Assembly: GCA_021531865.1 (NCBI GenBank)
Contig: JAFBIW010000004.1
Span: 117,574-181,573, forward strand
DNA from: Butyricicoccus pullicaecorum
Lineage (GTDB): Bacteria > Bacillota > Clostridia > Oscillospirales > Butyricicoccaceae
Reading direction: 5' to 3'
Length of the DNA: 64,000 nt
A program made the position numbers and the translations under genes. Positions 8,315 to 18,800 of this stretch are shown piece by piece. Under the pieces are notes generated by a model. That model was not told where the DNA came from. It ran no database searches and saw only the letters and a list, made by a program, of their open reading frames with translations. The stretch's first letter is position 1. Each line of letters starts with the position of its first letter.

Positions 8315-9343
8315 ATGAAGAAAAGCGATTTTTATTTTGATCTGCCCGAACGTCTCATCGCACAGCATCCGCTCGCGCAGCGGGACAGCTCCCGTATGCT
8401 CGTCATGGATCGATCGACCGGCGAACTGGCGCACCGCCATTTTCACGATCTGATCGAATACCTCAAGCCGGGTGACTGTCTCGTGATGAACAATTCCCGC
8501 GTCATCCCGGCTCGCCTGATGGGGCAGGCCGAGGGGCGCACCACGCCGATCGAGGTCGTTCTGCTGACCGACCACGGCGACGGCGTCTGGGAATGCCTGA
8601 CCCGCCCGGGCAAGAAGACCCGCGAGGGCGTCAAGCTCTCCTTCGGTAACGGCCTGCTGACCGGCGTGGTCGAGTCGGTCAACCCGGCCGACGGCAACCG
8701 TATGATCCGCTTCCAGTACGAGGGCGTTTTCCTTGAGCTGCTCGACAAGCTGGGCACCATGCCCCTGCCGCCCTATATCAAGGAAAAGCTGGACGACCCC
8801 GAGCGGTATCAGACGGTCTATTCCAAGACGCCCGGCTCGGCCGCCGCGCCGACCGCCGGCCTGCATTTCACGCCCGAGCTGCTTGCAAGGATCAAGGAAA
8901 AGGGCGTGAAGCTGGCTTTTGTCACCCTCCATGTCGGTCTGGGCACCTTCCGTCCGGTCAAGGAGGAGGAAATCACCGACCACATCATGCATTCCGAATA
9001 TTATGTGATGGACGAGGAGACCGCCAAGGTCATCAATGAGACCCGCGCTGCCGGACACGACGTATTCGCGGTCGGCACGACGGCCTGCCGCACGCTGGAG
9101 ACCATCGCCGCGCCCGACGGCACGGTGCGTCCCCAGTCGGGCTGGACGGATATTTTCATCTATCCGGGCTACACCTTCAAGTGCGTCGATCATCTGATTA
9201 CGAATTTTCATCTGCCCGAAAGCACGCTGATGATGCTGATTTCGGCCTTCGCGGGCCGGGAGCGCGTGCTTGATATGTACAAGGTCGCCGTCGAGCAGGA
9301 GTACCGTTTCTTCTCTTTCGGCGATAGCTGTCTATTCCTGTAA
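8315..9343 (+). CDS. queA: S-adenosylmethionine:tRNA ribosyltransferase-isomerase
   Basis: QueA transfers and rearranges the ribose of SAM onto preQ1 in tRNA, making epoxyqueuosine. The 342-residue product starts [17 protein letters not shown] and contains [23 protein letters not shown] and [20 protein letters not shown], all typical. Tgt, the enzyme for the preceding step, lies 27 bases downstream, so this is a two-gene queuosine operon. No preQ1 riboswitch is visible upstream. Confidence 0.97.
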   Translation: MKKSDFYFDLPERLIAQHPLAQRDSSRMLVMDRSTGELAHRHFHDLIEYLKPGDCLVMNNSRVIPARLMGQAEGRTTPIEVVLLTDHGDGVWECLTRPGKKTREGVKLSFGNGLLTGVVESVNPADGNRMIRFQYEGVFLELLDKLGTMPLPPYIKEKLDDPERYQTVYSKTPGSAAAPTAGLHFTPELLARIKEKGVKLAFVTLHVGLGTFRPVKEEEITDHIMHSEYYVMDEETAKVINETRAAGHDVFAVGTTACRTLETIAAPDGTVRPQSGWTDIFIYPGYTFKCVDHLITNFHLPESTLMMLISAFAGRERVLDMYKVAVEQEYRFFSFGDSCLFL

Positions 9344-9370
9344 AAAACATACGAAATATTGAGGTACCAC

Positions 9371-10513
9371 ATGGAAATTGGAGCTTTTCAACTGAAAAAA
9401 AACGAGGGTAAGGCACGGCGCGGCGAATTTATGACCGCGCACGGTTTGGTGCAGACCCCGGTGTTCATGAACGTCGGCACGGCGGGCGCGATCAAGGGCG
9501 CGGTTGACGCGTTTGACCTGAAGGAGCTGGGCTGTCAGGTCGAGCTGTCCAACACCTATCATCTGCATGTGCGTCCGGGCGATGCGATCGTCAAGCAGAT
9601 GGGCGGCCTGCACCGGTTCATGCGCTGGGACGGCCCGATGCTGACCGATTCGGGCGGCTTTCAGGTCTTCTCGCTGGCGTCGCTGCGTAAGATCCGGGAG
9701 GAGGGCGTGACCTTCAACTCCCATGTGGACGGCCGCAAGATCTTCATGGGCCCGGAGGAAAGCATGCGCATCCAGTCGAATCTCGGATCGGATATCGCGA
9801 TGGCCTTCGACGAGTGCGTTGAAAATCCGGCGCCCTATGAGTATGTCAAGGATTCCTGCGCCCGCACGACCCGCTGGCTGGCTCGCTGCAAGACCGAGCT
9901 TGACCGGCTCAACAGCCTGCCCGATACGGTCAACCCGCATCAGCTTCTGTTCGGCATCAATCAGGGCGGCACCTATGACGATCTGCGCGTGCAGCATATG
10001 GAGGACATCGCCGCGCTCGATCTGCCGGGCTACGCGATCGGCGGTCTGGCCGTCGGTGAGAGCACCGAGACGATGTATCACATTCTGGACGTCGTCCTGC
10101 CCCACGCGCCCGAACACAAGCCGCGCTACCTGATGGGCGTGGGCACCCCGTCCAACATCATCGAGGGTGTGGCGCGCGGCATCGACTTCTTTGACTGCGT
10201 CATGCCCACCCGCAACGCCCGTCACGGCCATCTGTTCACATGGGATGGCATCATGAATATCCACAACGCCAAGTACCAGACCGACGACCGGCCGATCGAG
10301 GAGGGCTGCCAGTGCCCGACCTGCCGGAAGTTCTCGCGCGCCTATGTGCGCCACCTGCTTAAGGCGGGCGAGATGCTCTCCCAGCGCCTGCTGGTGCAGC
10401 ACAACCTCTGGTTCTACAACAATCTGATGGTCAAGATCCGCGAAGCGATCGAAACCGATACCTTTGAAGAATTTCGCGCGCAGTACAGCGAACGGCTGGC
10501 CAAGCGCATCTGA
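9371..10513 (+). CDS. tgt: tRNA-guanine transglycosylase
   Basis: Tgt swaps guanine-34 for preQ1 in tRNAs with GUN anticodons. The 380-residue protein has the first active-site aspartate in MLTDSGGFQVFSL, the nucleophile region GIDFFDCVMPTRNARHG, and the zinc site CQCPTCRKFSRAYVRHLLK with a later histidine. ATG 9371 has a GAGG box six bases upstream. It works after preQ1 synthesis and before QueA. A strong terminator follows. Confidence 0.97.
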   Translation: MEIGAFQLKKNEGKARRGEFMTAHGLVQTPVFMNVGTAGAIKGAVDAFDLKELGCQVELSNTYHLHVRPGDAIVKQMGGLHRFMRWDGPMLTDSGGFQVFSLASLRKIREEGVTFNSHVDGRKIFMGPEESMRIQSNLGSDIAMAFDECVENPAPYEYVKDSCARTTRWLARCKTELDRLNSLPDTVNPHQLLFGINQGGTYDDLRVQHMEDIAALDLPGYAIGGLAVGESTETMYHILDVVLPHAPEHKPRYLMGVGTPSNIIEGVARGIDFFDCVMPTRNARHGHLFTWDGIMNIHNAKYQTDDRPIEEGCQCPTCRKFSRAYVRHLLKAGEMLSQRLLVQHNLWFYNNLMVKIREAIETDTFEEFRAQYSERLAKRI

Positions 10514-10523
10514 TGAGGCGCCC

Positions 10524-10556
10524 AAAAGCGGTCAGGAGTTTTCCTGCCGCTTTTTC
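10524..10556 (+). terminator. terminator after queA-tgt
   Basis: AAAAGCGG-T-CAGGA pairs with TCCTGCCGCTTTT, and the run of T marks the end of the queuosine operon. Confidence 0.85.
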
Positions 10557-10566
10557 TATATCTCTA

Positions 10567-10592
10567 TGCAACGGCGGTGCGCGGATTGCGTC
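10567..10592 (+). promoter_or_regulatory. candidate ECF-type (self-regulated) promoter
   Basis: TGCAAC (10567-10572), 16 bp, CGTC (10589-10592) resembles the -35 AAC / -10 CGTC pattern of extracytoplasmic-function sigma promoters. It stands just ahead of the sigma-factor gene at 10619, suggesting autoregulation. Confidence 0.5.
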
Positions 10593-10618
10593 TGTATTTG
10601 CAGAAGGAGGGAAGATTT

Positions 10619-11179
10619 ATGGAGGACGAAGCGATCATCCGGCTGTACTGGGCGCGGGACGAGGAAGCCATCGCCCGGACACGGGACAAATACGGCAGAT
10701 TTTGCCATGAGATCGCCTTTCATATCCTGCGCCAGCGGCAGGATACCGAGGAATGTCTGAATGACACGTGGCTGCGCGCGTGGAACGCCATGCCCGAGGA
10801 CTGGCCGCGTGCGCTCATGGCCTATCTGGGGAAGATTACGCGCAATCTGGCGATCACCCGTTATCGTGGCGCGCACGCGGAAAAGCGGGGCGGCGGCACG
10901 CTGGAAATCGCGCTCGATGAGCTGGGCGAATGCGTCGCGGCAGGCGGCAGCGTGGAGCGCACGGTCGAGCGCCGGGAGGCGGCGCAGCGGATCAGCGCGT
11001 TTCTGCGCACCCTGTCGGAGGAACAGTGCGACCTGTTCGTGCGGCGGTATTGGTACATGGATTCGATCGAGGAGCTGGCCGCCCGGTTCGGCATGAGCGA
11101 GAGCCGGGTCAAATCCAGCCTGTTCCGCACGCGGAAGAAGCTGCGCACCTGTCTGGAACGGGAGGGGATGCTGGAATGA
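10619..11179 (+). CDS. ECF-like sigma-70 family RNA polymerase sigma factor
   Basis: The 186-residue protein has sigma region 2 (DTEECLNDTWLRAWNAMP, residues ~42-60) and region 4 (SIEELAARFGMSESRVKSSL, ~150-170) with a short linker, as in ECF sigmas. ATG 10619 follows AAGGAGGG. The stop overlaps the start of the next gene (ATGA), a translational-coupling pattern common for sigma/anti-sigma pairs. The signal it answers to is unknown. Confidence 0.88.
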   Translation: MEDEAIIRLYWARDEEAIARTRDKYGRFCHEIAFHILRQRQDTEECLNDTWLRAWNAMPEDWPRALMAYLGKITRNLAITRYRGAHAEKRGGGTLEIALDELGECVAAGGSVERTVERREAAQRISAFLRTLSEEQCDLFVRRYWYMDSIEELAARFGMSESRVKSSLFRTRKKLRTCLEREGMLE

Positions 11180-12411
11180 CCAGAGAAGAGCTGCTCGAGC
11201 TTTTGGGCGAGATCGACGATGATCTGATCGAGCGGGCGGCGCATGCCGGGCGTGTCCGGCCGCCGTACCGCCGGTGGGCTTCAGTTTCACTTGCGGCCTG
11301 CCTGTGTGTTGTGATCGCCAGCGCGGTCTTCCTGCCTCTGCGCGGCTGCGGCGGCGCGAGTGGAGGCGGCATGAGCACGGCGGACTGCGGCGCGGCGGAA
11401 AACAGCGCCGGCACATCCGCTTCGAACAGCGCCGCGGATGCGTCGATGCAGGACTTTGATGTGGACGCAGGTACGCTCTGCCCGCTTGCAGTCGAACCGG
11501 CGGAAGGCGTTTCGGTCACGCGCGTGCTCAGCCTGACGGTGTTCGATGCTGAGCATGCTCAGGCGACGGATGCGTACACGCTGACAAACGAAACGGAGCA
11601 CGCGCTTGATTTGACCCTCGTATATCCGTATGAAGCCGCGCTGGGAGACAGCAAACCCGTGCTCACGCTGGACGGCACGGTGCTCAGCGCCGAATATGCG
11701 GTCGCGGACTTCGATCCGGAGACCGTGGACGACCCGGTCGTGACCGTGTATGACGTGACCGGCGGTCGGGCGCAGCCGCTTCGGGTGGAAGCGTCCGGAA
11801 TGGGTCGGCTTACCTCGTTTGGCTTCGCTTCCTACGGCGGGCAGACGGACGGCACGCGGTTTTTCGAGGGGAACGGTCTGGATCGAGGTACGCCCGGCAT
11901 TGTTGTCTTTGACGGCGGCCCGACTGTAACCCTGACCGACGCACCGGACGGCGTGTCGCTCGACAAACGCACGATACACCTGTCCGGCCTGCTTCGGGAA
12001 CGTCTGTCCGACTTCACCGGCACGGCCGAGACCGACGAAACGCGGCTGGCTGCGCTGACACAGGCGGCGGCGGACGAGGTTTGGCCGGATATCAGTCTGT
12101 CGGACAGCGTGCGCGCGGCGTGGCGGGCGCAGCGCAGCCAGCGCCTGACCGCGTCCCTGACCCTTGCGCCCGGCGAGACCCGCACCTTGGTCTGCACGAT
12201 GGACAAGGCGGCCAGCTTCAATCGGTTTGAGCCCGGCGTGACCGGCTACCGCGTGCAGGCGGCGGAGGTGCCGACCGAAATTGCGGTCGACCTGCCGGAC
12301 GGGTGGACGCTGGAAGCCGACGGCGAAATCGCGCAGGACAGCGCGGCGCGGTATACCGCGTCGCTCGCGCCCGGGGACGGGACGCTGACCCTGTACGTGC
12401 GCGAGCCCTGA
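11176..12411 (+). CDS. putative anti-sigma factor / membrane-anchored partner of the sigma factor
   Basis: The 411-residue product has a ~35-residue cytoplasmic N-terminus (MTREELLELLGEIDDDLIE), one membrane segment at about 36-55 (WASVSLAACLCVVIASAVFL), then a low-complexity Ser/Ala/Gly linker and a large extracytoplasmic domain without recognised motifs. That topology, with the four-base overlap to the sigma gene, supports an anti-sigma or sigma-regulatory role (inference). No zinc-anti-sigma HxxxCxxC motif is visible. Similar sigma-linked, otherwise uncharacterised membrane proteins are common in gut Clostridia. Confidence 0.72.
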   Translation: MTREELLELLGEIDDDLIERAAHAGRVRPPYRRWASVSLAACLCVVIASAVFLPLRGCGGASGGGMSTADCGAAENSAGTSASNSAADASMQDFDVDAGTLCPLAVEPAEGVSVTRVLSLTVFDAEHAQATDAYTLTNETEHALDLTLVYPYEAALGDSKPVLTLDGTVLSAEYAVADFDPETVDDPVVTVYDVTGGRAQPLRVEASGMGRLTSFGFASYGGQTDGTRFFEGNGLDRGTPGIVVFDGGPTVTLTDAPDGVSLDKRTIHLSGLLRERLSDFTGTAETDETRLAALTQAAADEVWPDISLSDSVRAAWRAQRSQRLTASLTLAPGETRTLVCTMDKAASFNRFEPGVTGYRVQAAEVPTEIAVDLPDGWTLEADGEIAQDSAARYTASLAPGDGTLTLYVREP

Positions 12412-12415
12412 ACCA

Positions 12416-12447
12416 AAAGAGCCTTTCCCTTAAGGAGAGGCTCTTTT
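12416..12447 (+). terminator. terminator after the sigma/anti-sigma pair
   Basis: AAAGAGCCT.. pairs with ..AGGCTCTTTTT around a CCCTTAAGG centre; a T-run follows. Confidence 0.85.
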
Positions 12448-12513
12448 TCACGTCTTTTTTCCGGCCGCGCCGCATACCCTGAACGGACAGACCGGAATCG
12501 GGGAGGGATGCGG

Positions 12514-14064
12514 ATGCGCCGGTGTGACAGCTTTGCGGGACGACTGACCGTGCTCTGCATGTCCAATATGGGACTGCAGGCGCTCGGCTTCCTGTACCGC
12601 ATCTTCATGAGCCGTCTGGCGGGCGCCGAGGGGTTGGGTGTGTACCGGCTGGCCTACTCGGCCTATATCGTGCTGCACGCGGCCTGCCTTTCGGGCGTGA
12701 CGATGGCCTGCACCCGCTTGTCTGCCGAATGGAGCGCGCAGGGACGGCCGGGTGCGGTGCGCGTGCTCGTGCGCCGCGCGTTTCAGACCTTCCTGTGCTT
12801 CTTTTTGTGCGGCGCGTCCGTCTTGCTGCTGTTCCGCGACCTGATCGCGGAGCATGTGCTGGGCGACGGGCGGACAGCCGCCGCCATGCCGGTCATGTTG
12901 GCCTGCATCGGGCTGACCGGCATCGAGAATGTGTTCAAATCCACCATGGTCGGACTGAACCGGGTGGACAACGCGGCGGTGAGCGAATTGACCGAGCAGG
13001 TCGTGCGCATCGGCGCGACGCTGGCCCTGTTATACTGGAATGAGAACGGCGATCTGGGCTGGATCGCGGTGCTCATCTTCGCCGGAATGACGGTCAGCGA
13101 ATGCGTCAGCGCCTTCCTGATGACCCGGATGTACTGCGGTCTGCGCCTGCCTCCCGCCGCGCCGCCGCCGCCCGGTGCGCGGGCCGAGTTTCTGTCGATC
13201 GTCCTGCCGGTCTCGGCCTCGGCACTCCTGTCGAACGGGATCGCCTCGGCGGGCGCGGTCGTCCTGCCCATGCGGCTGACCGCGTCCGGCCTGACATGTG
13301 CCGATGCGGTTGCCGCACTGGGCGTGGTGTCCGGCATCGCGTCTCCGATCATGCTGCTGCCGATTGCTCTGCTGTCCTCCCTGTGTACGGTCGCCATGCC
13401 CGAGGCCAGCCGGTATGCCGCCCTCCGCGACCCGGCGCGTCTGCGCCGGTTCACCGGAAAGACCGTGTTTGCCGCAGGCGTGGTCGGGATTCCGGCGACC
13501 GCCCTGCTGATCCCGCTCGCGCCCGCGATTGCGCGGCTGTTTTTTTATCGCGCCGTGCCGCCCTTGTATTTCTGGCTCATCGGCGTGTCGTGCATCCTGT
13601 GCTATTATCAGATGGTTACCGGCTGTCTGCTCAACGGCATCGGCCGGCAGCAGTTCGCCGTGCTGACGGCTCTGTCAGCCGAGGCCTTGCAGCTTGCGCT
13701 GGTCTGGGCGCTGGCCGGCCGGCCGCACCTGCGGGTCTACGGATATCTGATCGCCCAGTGCATCGCGCCCGCCTGCGCCGCGCTGGCGGGTGCGGCCCGG
13801 CTGGTGTCGTGCGGCGCGCTGCCCTTTGCGCCCGGACGGCTCTTGGGCGTGCCGCTAGTGTGTGGAGCGGCGGTCTTTTTGTGGACGCGGGTGTTTTATT
13901 ACGTCTTCGTCGGCTGGCTGGGCGGACAGTGGCCCGGTCTCGTCTGCGCCGTCCTGAGCGCACTGCTCCTGTACCTGCTTGTTCTGCGGCTGTTCGGCGT
14001 CAACGTGCGGAAATATCTGTCGGTTCCCGGCCGCGCGCCCGCCTATTTGACCCTCTTCTATTGA
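12514..14064 (+). CDS. SpoVB/MurJ-like polysaccharide flippase
   Basis: The 516-residue integral membrane protein has about 14 predicted helices. It begins LTVLCMSNMGLQALGFLYRIFMSRLAGAEG cut to its key part RIFMSRLAGAEG, typical of the SpoVB group of the MOP/MVF flippase superfamily. B. subtilis SpoVB is needed for spore cortex and probably flips a lipid-linked precursor. The sporulation context of the window agrees. ATG 12514 was preferred to 12508 because GGGAGGG at 12501-12507 gives proper spacing only to the second start. Substrate not shown by the sequence. Confidence 0.82.
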   Translation: MRRCDSFAGRLTVLCMSNMGLQALGFLYRIFMSRLAGAEGLGVYRLAYSAYIVLHAACLSGVTMACTRLSAEWSAQGRPGAVRVLVRRAFQTFLCFFLCGASVLLLFRDLIAEHVLGDGRTAAAMPVMLACIGLTGIENVFKSTMVGLNRVDNAAVSELTEQVVRIGATLALLYWNENGDLGWIAVLIFAGMTVSECVSAFLMTRMYCGLRLPPAAPPPPGARAEFLSIVLPVSASALLSNGIASAGAVVLPMRLTASGLTCADAVAALGVVSGIASPIMLLPIALLSSLCTVAMPEASRYAALRDPARLRRFTGKTVFAAGVVGIPATALLIPLAPAIARLFFYRAVPPLYFWLIGVSCILCYYQMVTGCLLNGIGRQQFAVLTALSAEALQLALVWALAGRPHLRVYGYLIAQCIAPACAALAGAARLVSCGALPFAPGRLLGVPLVCGAAVFLWTRVFYYVFVGWLGGQWPGLVCAVLSALLLYLLVLRLFGVNVRKYLSVPGRAPAYLTLFY

Positions 14065-14095
14065 AATCGCTCTTGCCGAATTATGCGGCGATGCC

Positions 14096-14124
14096 TTGAC
14101 TTTGCCCGTCGGACACGGTATGAT
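14096..14124 (+). promoter_or_regulatory. sigma-A promoter of the THUMP methyltransferase gene
   Basis: TTGACT (14096-14101), 17 bp, TATGAT (14119-14124). Confidence 0.8.
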
Positions 14125-14140
14125 GAATACAGAAAATGCG

Positions 14141-14179
14141 GCTCTTGTTCGATTGTTCCCGGACAGGGGCTTTTCTTTT
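14141..14179 (+). promoter_or_regulatory. possible attenuator hairpin in the 5' leader
   Basis: GCTCTTGTTC (14141-14150) can pair through ten positions, several of them G-U, with GGACAGGGGC (14161-14170), and TTTTCTTTT follows. It lies between the promoter and the gene at 14205. Stability is moderate; regulation is a guess. Confidence 0.4.
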
Positions 14180-14204
14180 GATTCTATACATTGAGGTGTC
14201 ATAT

Positions 14205-15422
14205 ATGAAACTGGAATTTTGCTGTCCGACCCTGTTCGGTTTGGAGGGGATCGTGGCCGACGAGCTGCGGTTCGGCGGAAAGCTGACCGACGTGCGCGCC
14301 GAAAACGGACGCGTCCTGTTTACGGGCGACGCGGACACGCTCATCTGGGCGAACCTGCACCTGCGCTGCGCCGAGCGCGTGCTTGTGCGGCTGGCCGCCT
14401 TCCGCGCCGAGACCTTCGACGAGCTGTTCGAGGGCGTGAAAGCGATCCGGTGGGAGGACTTCATCCCGGCGGACGGCACGTTCCCGGTCAAGGGACATTC
14501 GCTCGATTCCAAGCTGTTCAGCGTGCCTGACTGTCAGAAGATCGTCAAGAAGGCGGTCGTCACCCGGCTGGGCGCGGCCTACGGGCTGAGCTGGTTCCCC
14601 GAGACCGGCGCACGGTGCCAGATCCAGTTCTCGATCATGCACGACATGGCCGAGATCTTTCTGGACGCCTCGGGCGCGGGGCTGCACAAGCGGGGCTACC
14701 GCGCCAACGCGAACGCCGCGCCCCTGCGGGAGACGTTGGCGGCGGCCATGGTCAAGCTGGCGCGCTGGCGCGGCCGGGAACCCCTGCTCGATCCCTTCTG
14801 CGGCTCGGGCACCATCCCGATTGAGGCCGCGATGATCGCGCTCAACCGTGCGCCCGGCATGATGCGCACCTTTGACGCCGAGAAATGGAGCTGGATCGAA
14901 GCTGAACGTTGGCGCACCGCGCGGGAGCAGGCGGTCGCCGCCGTGCGCACCGACCTCGCGCCCGACCTGCTGTGCGGCGGGGACATCGACCCGGACTGCG
15001 TGGCGCTGGCGATCGAAAACGCCAAGAAGGCGGGCGTTGACCGCTTCATCCGCTTTGAACAGGCCGACGCCGTGCGCCGGGATTACCGCTGGCAGTCGGG
15101 CGTTTTGTTTGCCAATCCGCCCTACGGTGAACGCCTGCTCGATCGCGAGAGCGCCGAGGCGCTGTACCGCGCGATGGGCCGCGCGGCGGGCGGCAGCGAG
15201 CTGCGGCAGTATTATCTGACCTCCGATCCGGAATTTGAGCGGTTTTACGGATACCGCGCGGACAAACGGCGCAAACTCTACAACGGTATGCTCAAATGCG
15301 ACCTGTATATGTATTTCAAGCCGCAGGCCGAGCGCCGTCCCTTCCGCGCCCAGCAGGCGCGCGGCCAGGTTGGCAGGGGAGACCGGGAAGTGCCAAACCG
15401 GACGAAGGGGAAGCATTCATAA
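14205..15422 (+). CDS. THUMP-domain class I RNA methyltransferase (RlmL/YpsC-like)
   Basis: The 405-residue product has an N-terminal THUMP-type region (residues ~1-150), then a Rossmann methyltransferase: LLDPFCGSGTIPIEAAMIA (SAM motif) and LFANPPYGERL (NPPY catalytic motif for base N-methylation). Proteins of this build methylate guanine N2 in 23S rRNA; the exact site is not shown. ATG 14205 follows GAGGTG. The basic, low-complexity C-terminus (RAQQARGQVGRGDRE) may bind RNA. Confidence 0.9.
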   Translation: MKLEFCCPTLFGLEGIVADELRFGGKLTDVRAENGRVLFTGDADTLIWANLHLRCAERVLVRLAAFRAETFDELFEGVKAIRWEDFIPADGTFPVKGHSLDSKLFSVPDCQKIVKKAVVTRLGAAYGLSWFPETGARCQIQFSIMHDMAEIFLDASGAGLHKRGYRANANAAPLRETLAAAMVKLARWRGREPLLDPFCGSGTIPIEAAMIALNRAPGMMRTFDAEKWSWIEAERWRTAREQAVAAVRTDLAPDLLCGGDIDPDCVALAIENAKKAGVDRFIRFEQADAVRRDYRWQSGVLFANPPYGERLLDRESAEALYRAMGRAAGGSELRQYYLTSDPEFERFYGYRADKRRKLYNGMLKCDLYMYFKPQAERRPFRAQQARGQVGRGDREVPNRTKGKHS

Positions 15423-15462
15423 ATTTTTCACAATTTGTTTTCTATTTTCTTCAAAAAAGGCC

Positions 15463-15491
15463 TTGCGTTTCCTGTGGGCTTGATGTATTAT
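15463..15491 (+). promoter_or_regulatory. sigma-A promoter of groESL
   Basis: TTGCGT (15463-15468), 17 bp, TATTAT (15486-15491), immediately before the CIRCE operator. Confidence 0.8.
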
Positions 15492-15501
15492 AATAACCGG
15501 G

Positions 15502-15528
15502 TTGGCACTCCGGAACGTTGAGTGCTAA
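15502..15528 (+). promoter_or_regulatory. CIRCE operator (HrcA binding site)
   Basis: TTGGCACTC-N9-GAGTGCTAA, one mismatch from the consensus TTAGCACTC-N9-GAGTGCTAA. It lies just after the -10 box, so HrcA binding should repress groESL until heat stress. hrcA itself is not in the window. Confidence 0.97.
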
Positions 15529-15558
15529 TAATTGAATTTGTTAATCTTAAATTTTTAG

Positions 15559-15855
<297 letters not shown>

Positions 15856-15890
15856 GACCCGGAACATATTTTTTCTAACTCAAAATTTGA

Positions 15891-17534
<1,644 letters not shown>

Positions 17535-17569
17535 TTCCGTCCAGGACAATCCAAATAAACAAAAAGAAA

Positions 17570-17598
17570 GGCGTCTCCCGTGTTGGAGACGCCTTTTT
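17570..17598 (+). terminator. terminator of groESL
   Basis: GGCGTCTCC / GGAGACGCC with a six-base loop and five T. Confidence 0.93.
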
Positions 17599-17729
17599 GC
17601 GCATTTTTGGCCAAAAAAAGAAGCAGCCCCGGGCGCTGCCGGGGCGTGTGGCTCCGGCAGACGCGCGGGACTGTTTCACACAGAAGATCGGACGAAACGG
17701 ACGATCTCTGCCGTTCAACCGGGAACGGC

Positions 17730-17894
17730 TCAGCCTTTGCGGAAGTCGAGGCAGTCGGTGCACTGCTCGACCGTCGGGTTGGACTCGTGGGTGCCTACGG
17801 TGATCGAGTCCAGACTGCAGTAATCCGCGCCGGATGAATGGTTGACGCACTGCTTGACGGTGCAATGGATCGACTTGTTTTCGTGGTTCAGCAT
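17730..17894 (-). CDS. DUF1540-domain small protein, 54 residues
   Basis: This frame, too short for routine calling, begins MLNHENKSIHCTVKQCVNH and carries four paired cysteines (CTVKQC, then YC, and EQCTDC), the DUF1540 pattern, ending DCLDFRKG. The cysteine spacing suggests metal binding. A strong AAAGGAGG box precedes ATG 17894. Upstream is a sigma-E-like element, so it may be made during sporulation (inference). Function unknown. Confidence 0.88.
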   Translation of the reverse strand: MLNHENKSIHCTVKQCVNHSSGADYCSLDSITVGTHESNPTVEQCTDCLDFRKG

Positions 17895-17924
17895 AATGAT
17901 TTCCTCCTTTGAGATTTACAAAGG

Positions 17925-17950
17925 CAGTATGTCCGAAAGCCGGGAATATG
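17925..17950 (-). promoter_or_regulatory. sigma-E-like promoter of the DUF1540 gene
   Basis: On the minus strand, CATATT (17950-17945), 13 bp, CATACTG (17931-17925). The same CATATT-N13-CATA layout stands before sipL at 54434. The later part also fits a sigma-F/G -10 (GGACATACT), so the exact sporulation sigma is uncertain. Confidence 0.5.
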
Positions 17951-17987
17951 ATACATCGGAAGGTCGTAAAATATTTCCAGTTTTCAA

Positions 17988-18015
17988 TTGACAATCCGGA
18001 ACAATGTGGTATACT
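17988..18015 (+). promoter_or_regulatory. sigma-A promoter of rubrerythrin
   Basis: TTGACA (17988-17993), 16 bp, TATACT (18010-18015). A weak dyad AAATCGTTCTCATTT lies just downstream (18022-18036) where a Fur/PerR-type repressor could bind; the match is too poor to claim. Confidence 0.8.
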
Positions 18016-18071
18016 ATGAATAGAAATCGTTCTCATTTGGAACTATTTGACGTTTGAAAGGAGTCACCGTT

Positions 18072-18614
18072 ATGGCGAATTTAAAGGGTACCAAGACCGA
18101 AGCGAATCTGATGACCGCATTCGCGGGCGAGTCGCAGGCGCATACCAAATATCAGTACTATGCCTCCAAGGCAAAGAAGGACGGCTACGTCCAGATCGGC
18201 CGCCTGTTCGAGGAGACCTCCAAGAACGAGAAGGAGCACGCCAAGATCTGGTTCAAGCTGCTGCATGGCAAGGGCATCCCGTCCACCATTGAGAATCTGA
18301 AGGACGCGGCTGACGGCGAGAACTACGAATGGACTGATATGTACGCCACCTTTGCCAAGGAAGCGCGCGAGGAAGGCTTTGACGACATTGCATTCCTGTT
18401 TGAGGAAGTCGGCAAGATCGAGAAGGAGCATGAGGCGCGTTACCGCAAGCTGCTCGCCAACATCGAGGATGGCATCGTCTTCTCCCGCGACGGCGACATG
18501 ATGTGGCAGTGCTCCAACTGCGGCCATATCGTCATCGGCAAGCAGGCGCCCGAGGTCTGCCCGGTCTGCGCCCATCCGCAGGCATATTTTGAGCTGAAGG
18601 CCGAGAATTATTGA
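18072..18614 (+). CDS. rbr: rubrerythrin
   Basis: The 180-residue protein has a four-helix di-iron domain with repeated E/H ligands ([37 protein letters not shown]) and a C-terminal rubredoxin knuckle pair CSNCGH and CPVCAH. Rubrerythrin reduces hydrogen peroxide in anaerobes. ATG 18072 follows AAAGGAG. It has its own promoter and appears monocistronic. Confidence 0.97.
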   Translation: MANLKGTKTEANLMTAFAGESQAHTKYQYYASKAKKDGYVQIGRLFEETSKNEKEHAKIWFKLLHGKGIPSTIENLKDAADGENYEWTDMYATFAKEAREEGFDDIAFLFEEVGKIEKEHEARYRKLLANIEDGIVFSRDGDMMWQCSNCGHIVIGKQAPEVCPVCAHPQAYFELKAENY

Positions 18615-18680
18615 TCCTTCGGTAAAATCCATCGTCCGAGTCCAAAGCATTGCTGCGGATAAGGCCGTATCATATTTGTT

Positions 18681-18780
18681 TGACTGACGTCGAAGGCGCA
18701 TCCTGAGATGAAAGGCGAAGCTGCATCCCTGTATCTTTCTGCGCCCTGAGCCGTCACCGGTTTGGGGCGCATTATTTTTT
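18681..18780 (+). promoter_or_regulatory. structured leader RNA with mutually exclusive hairpins; family not recognised
   Basis: GGCGCA (18695-18700) can pair with TGCGCC (18740-18745), enclosing GAAAG (18710-18714)/CTTTC (18735-18739) with a nine-base bulge. The same TGCGCCC can instead pair with GGGCGCA (18765-18771), making a terminator followed by six T (18775-18780). This is the usual layout of a riboswitch aptamer plus terminator. It precedes a TM1266-family regulator and an NMT1-type importer. CTGAGA occurs, but the rest of the TPP consensus is absent. Confidence 0.6.
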
Positions 18781-18800
18781 GAGGAAAAGGAGCTGAATGT

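Noticed and set aside
18022..18036. Fur/PerR box before rubrerythrin
   Set aside because: The dyad AAATCGTTCTCATTT is too imperfect to claim without a motif search.
18695..18745. TPP riboswitch, suggested by CTGAGA near 18703
   Set aside because: The rest of the consensus (downstream CTGATCTGGATAATGCCAGCG part) is missing and the fold differs.
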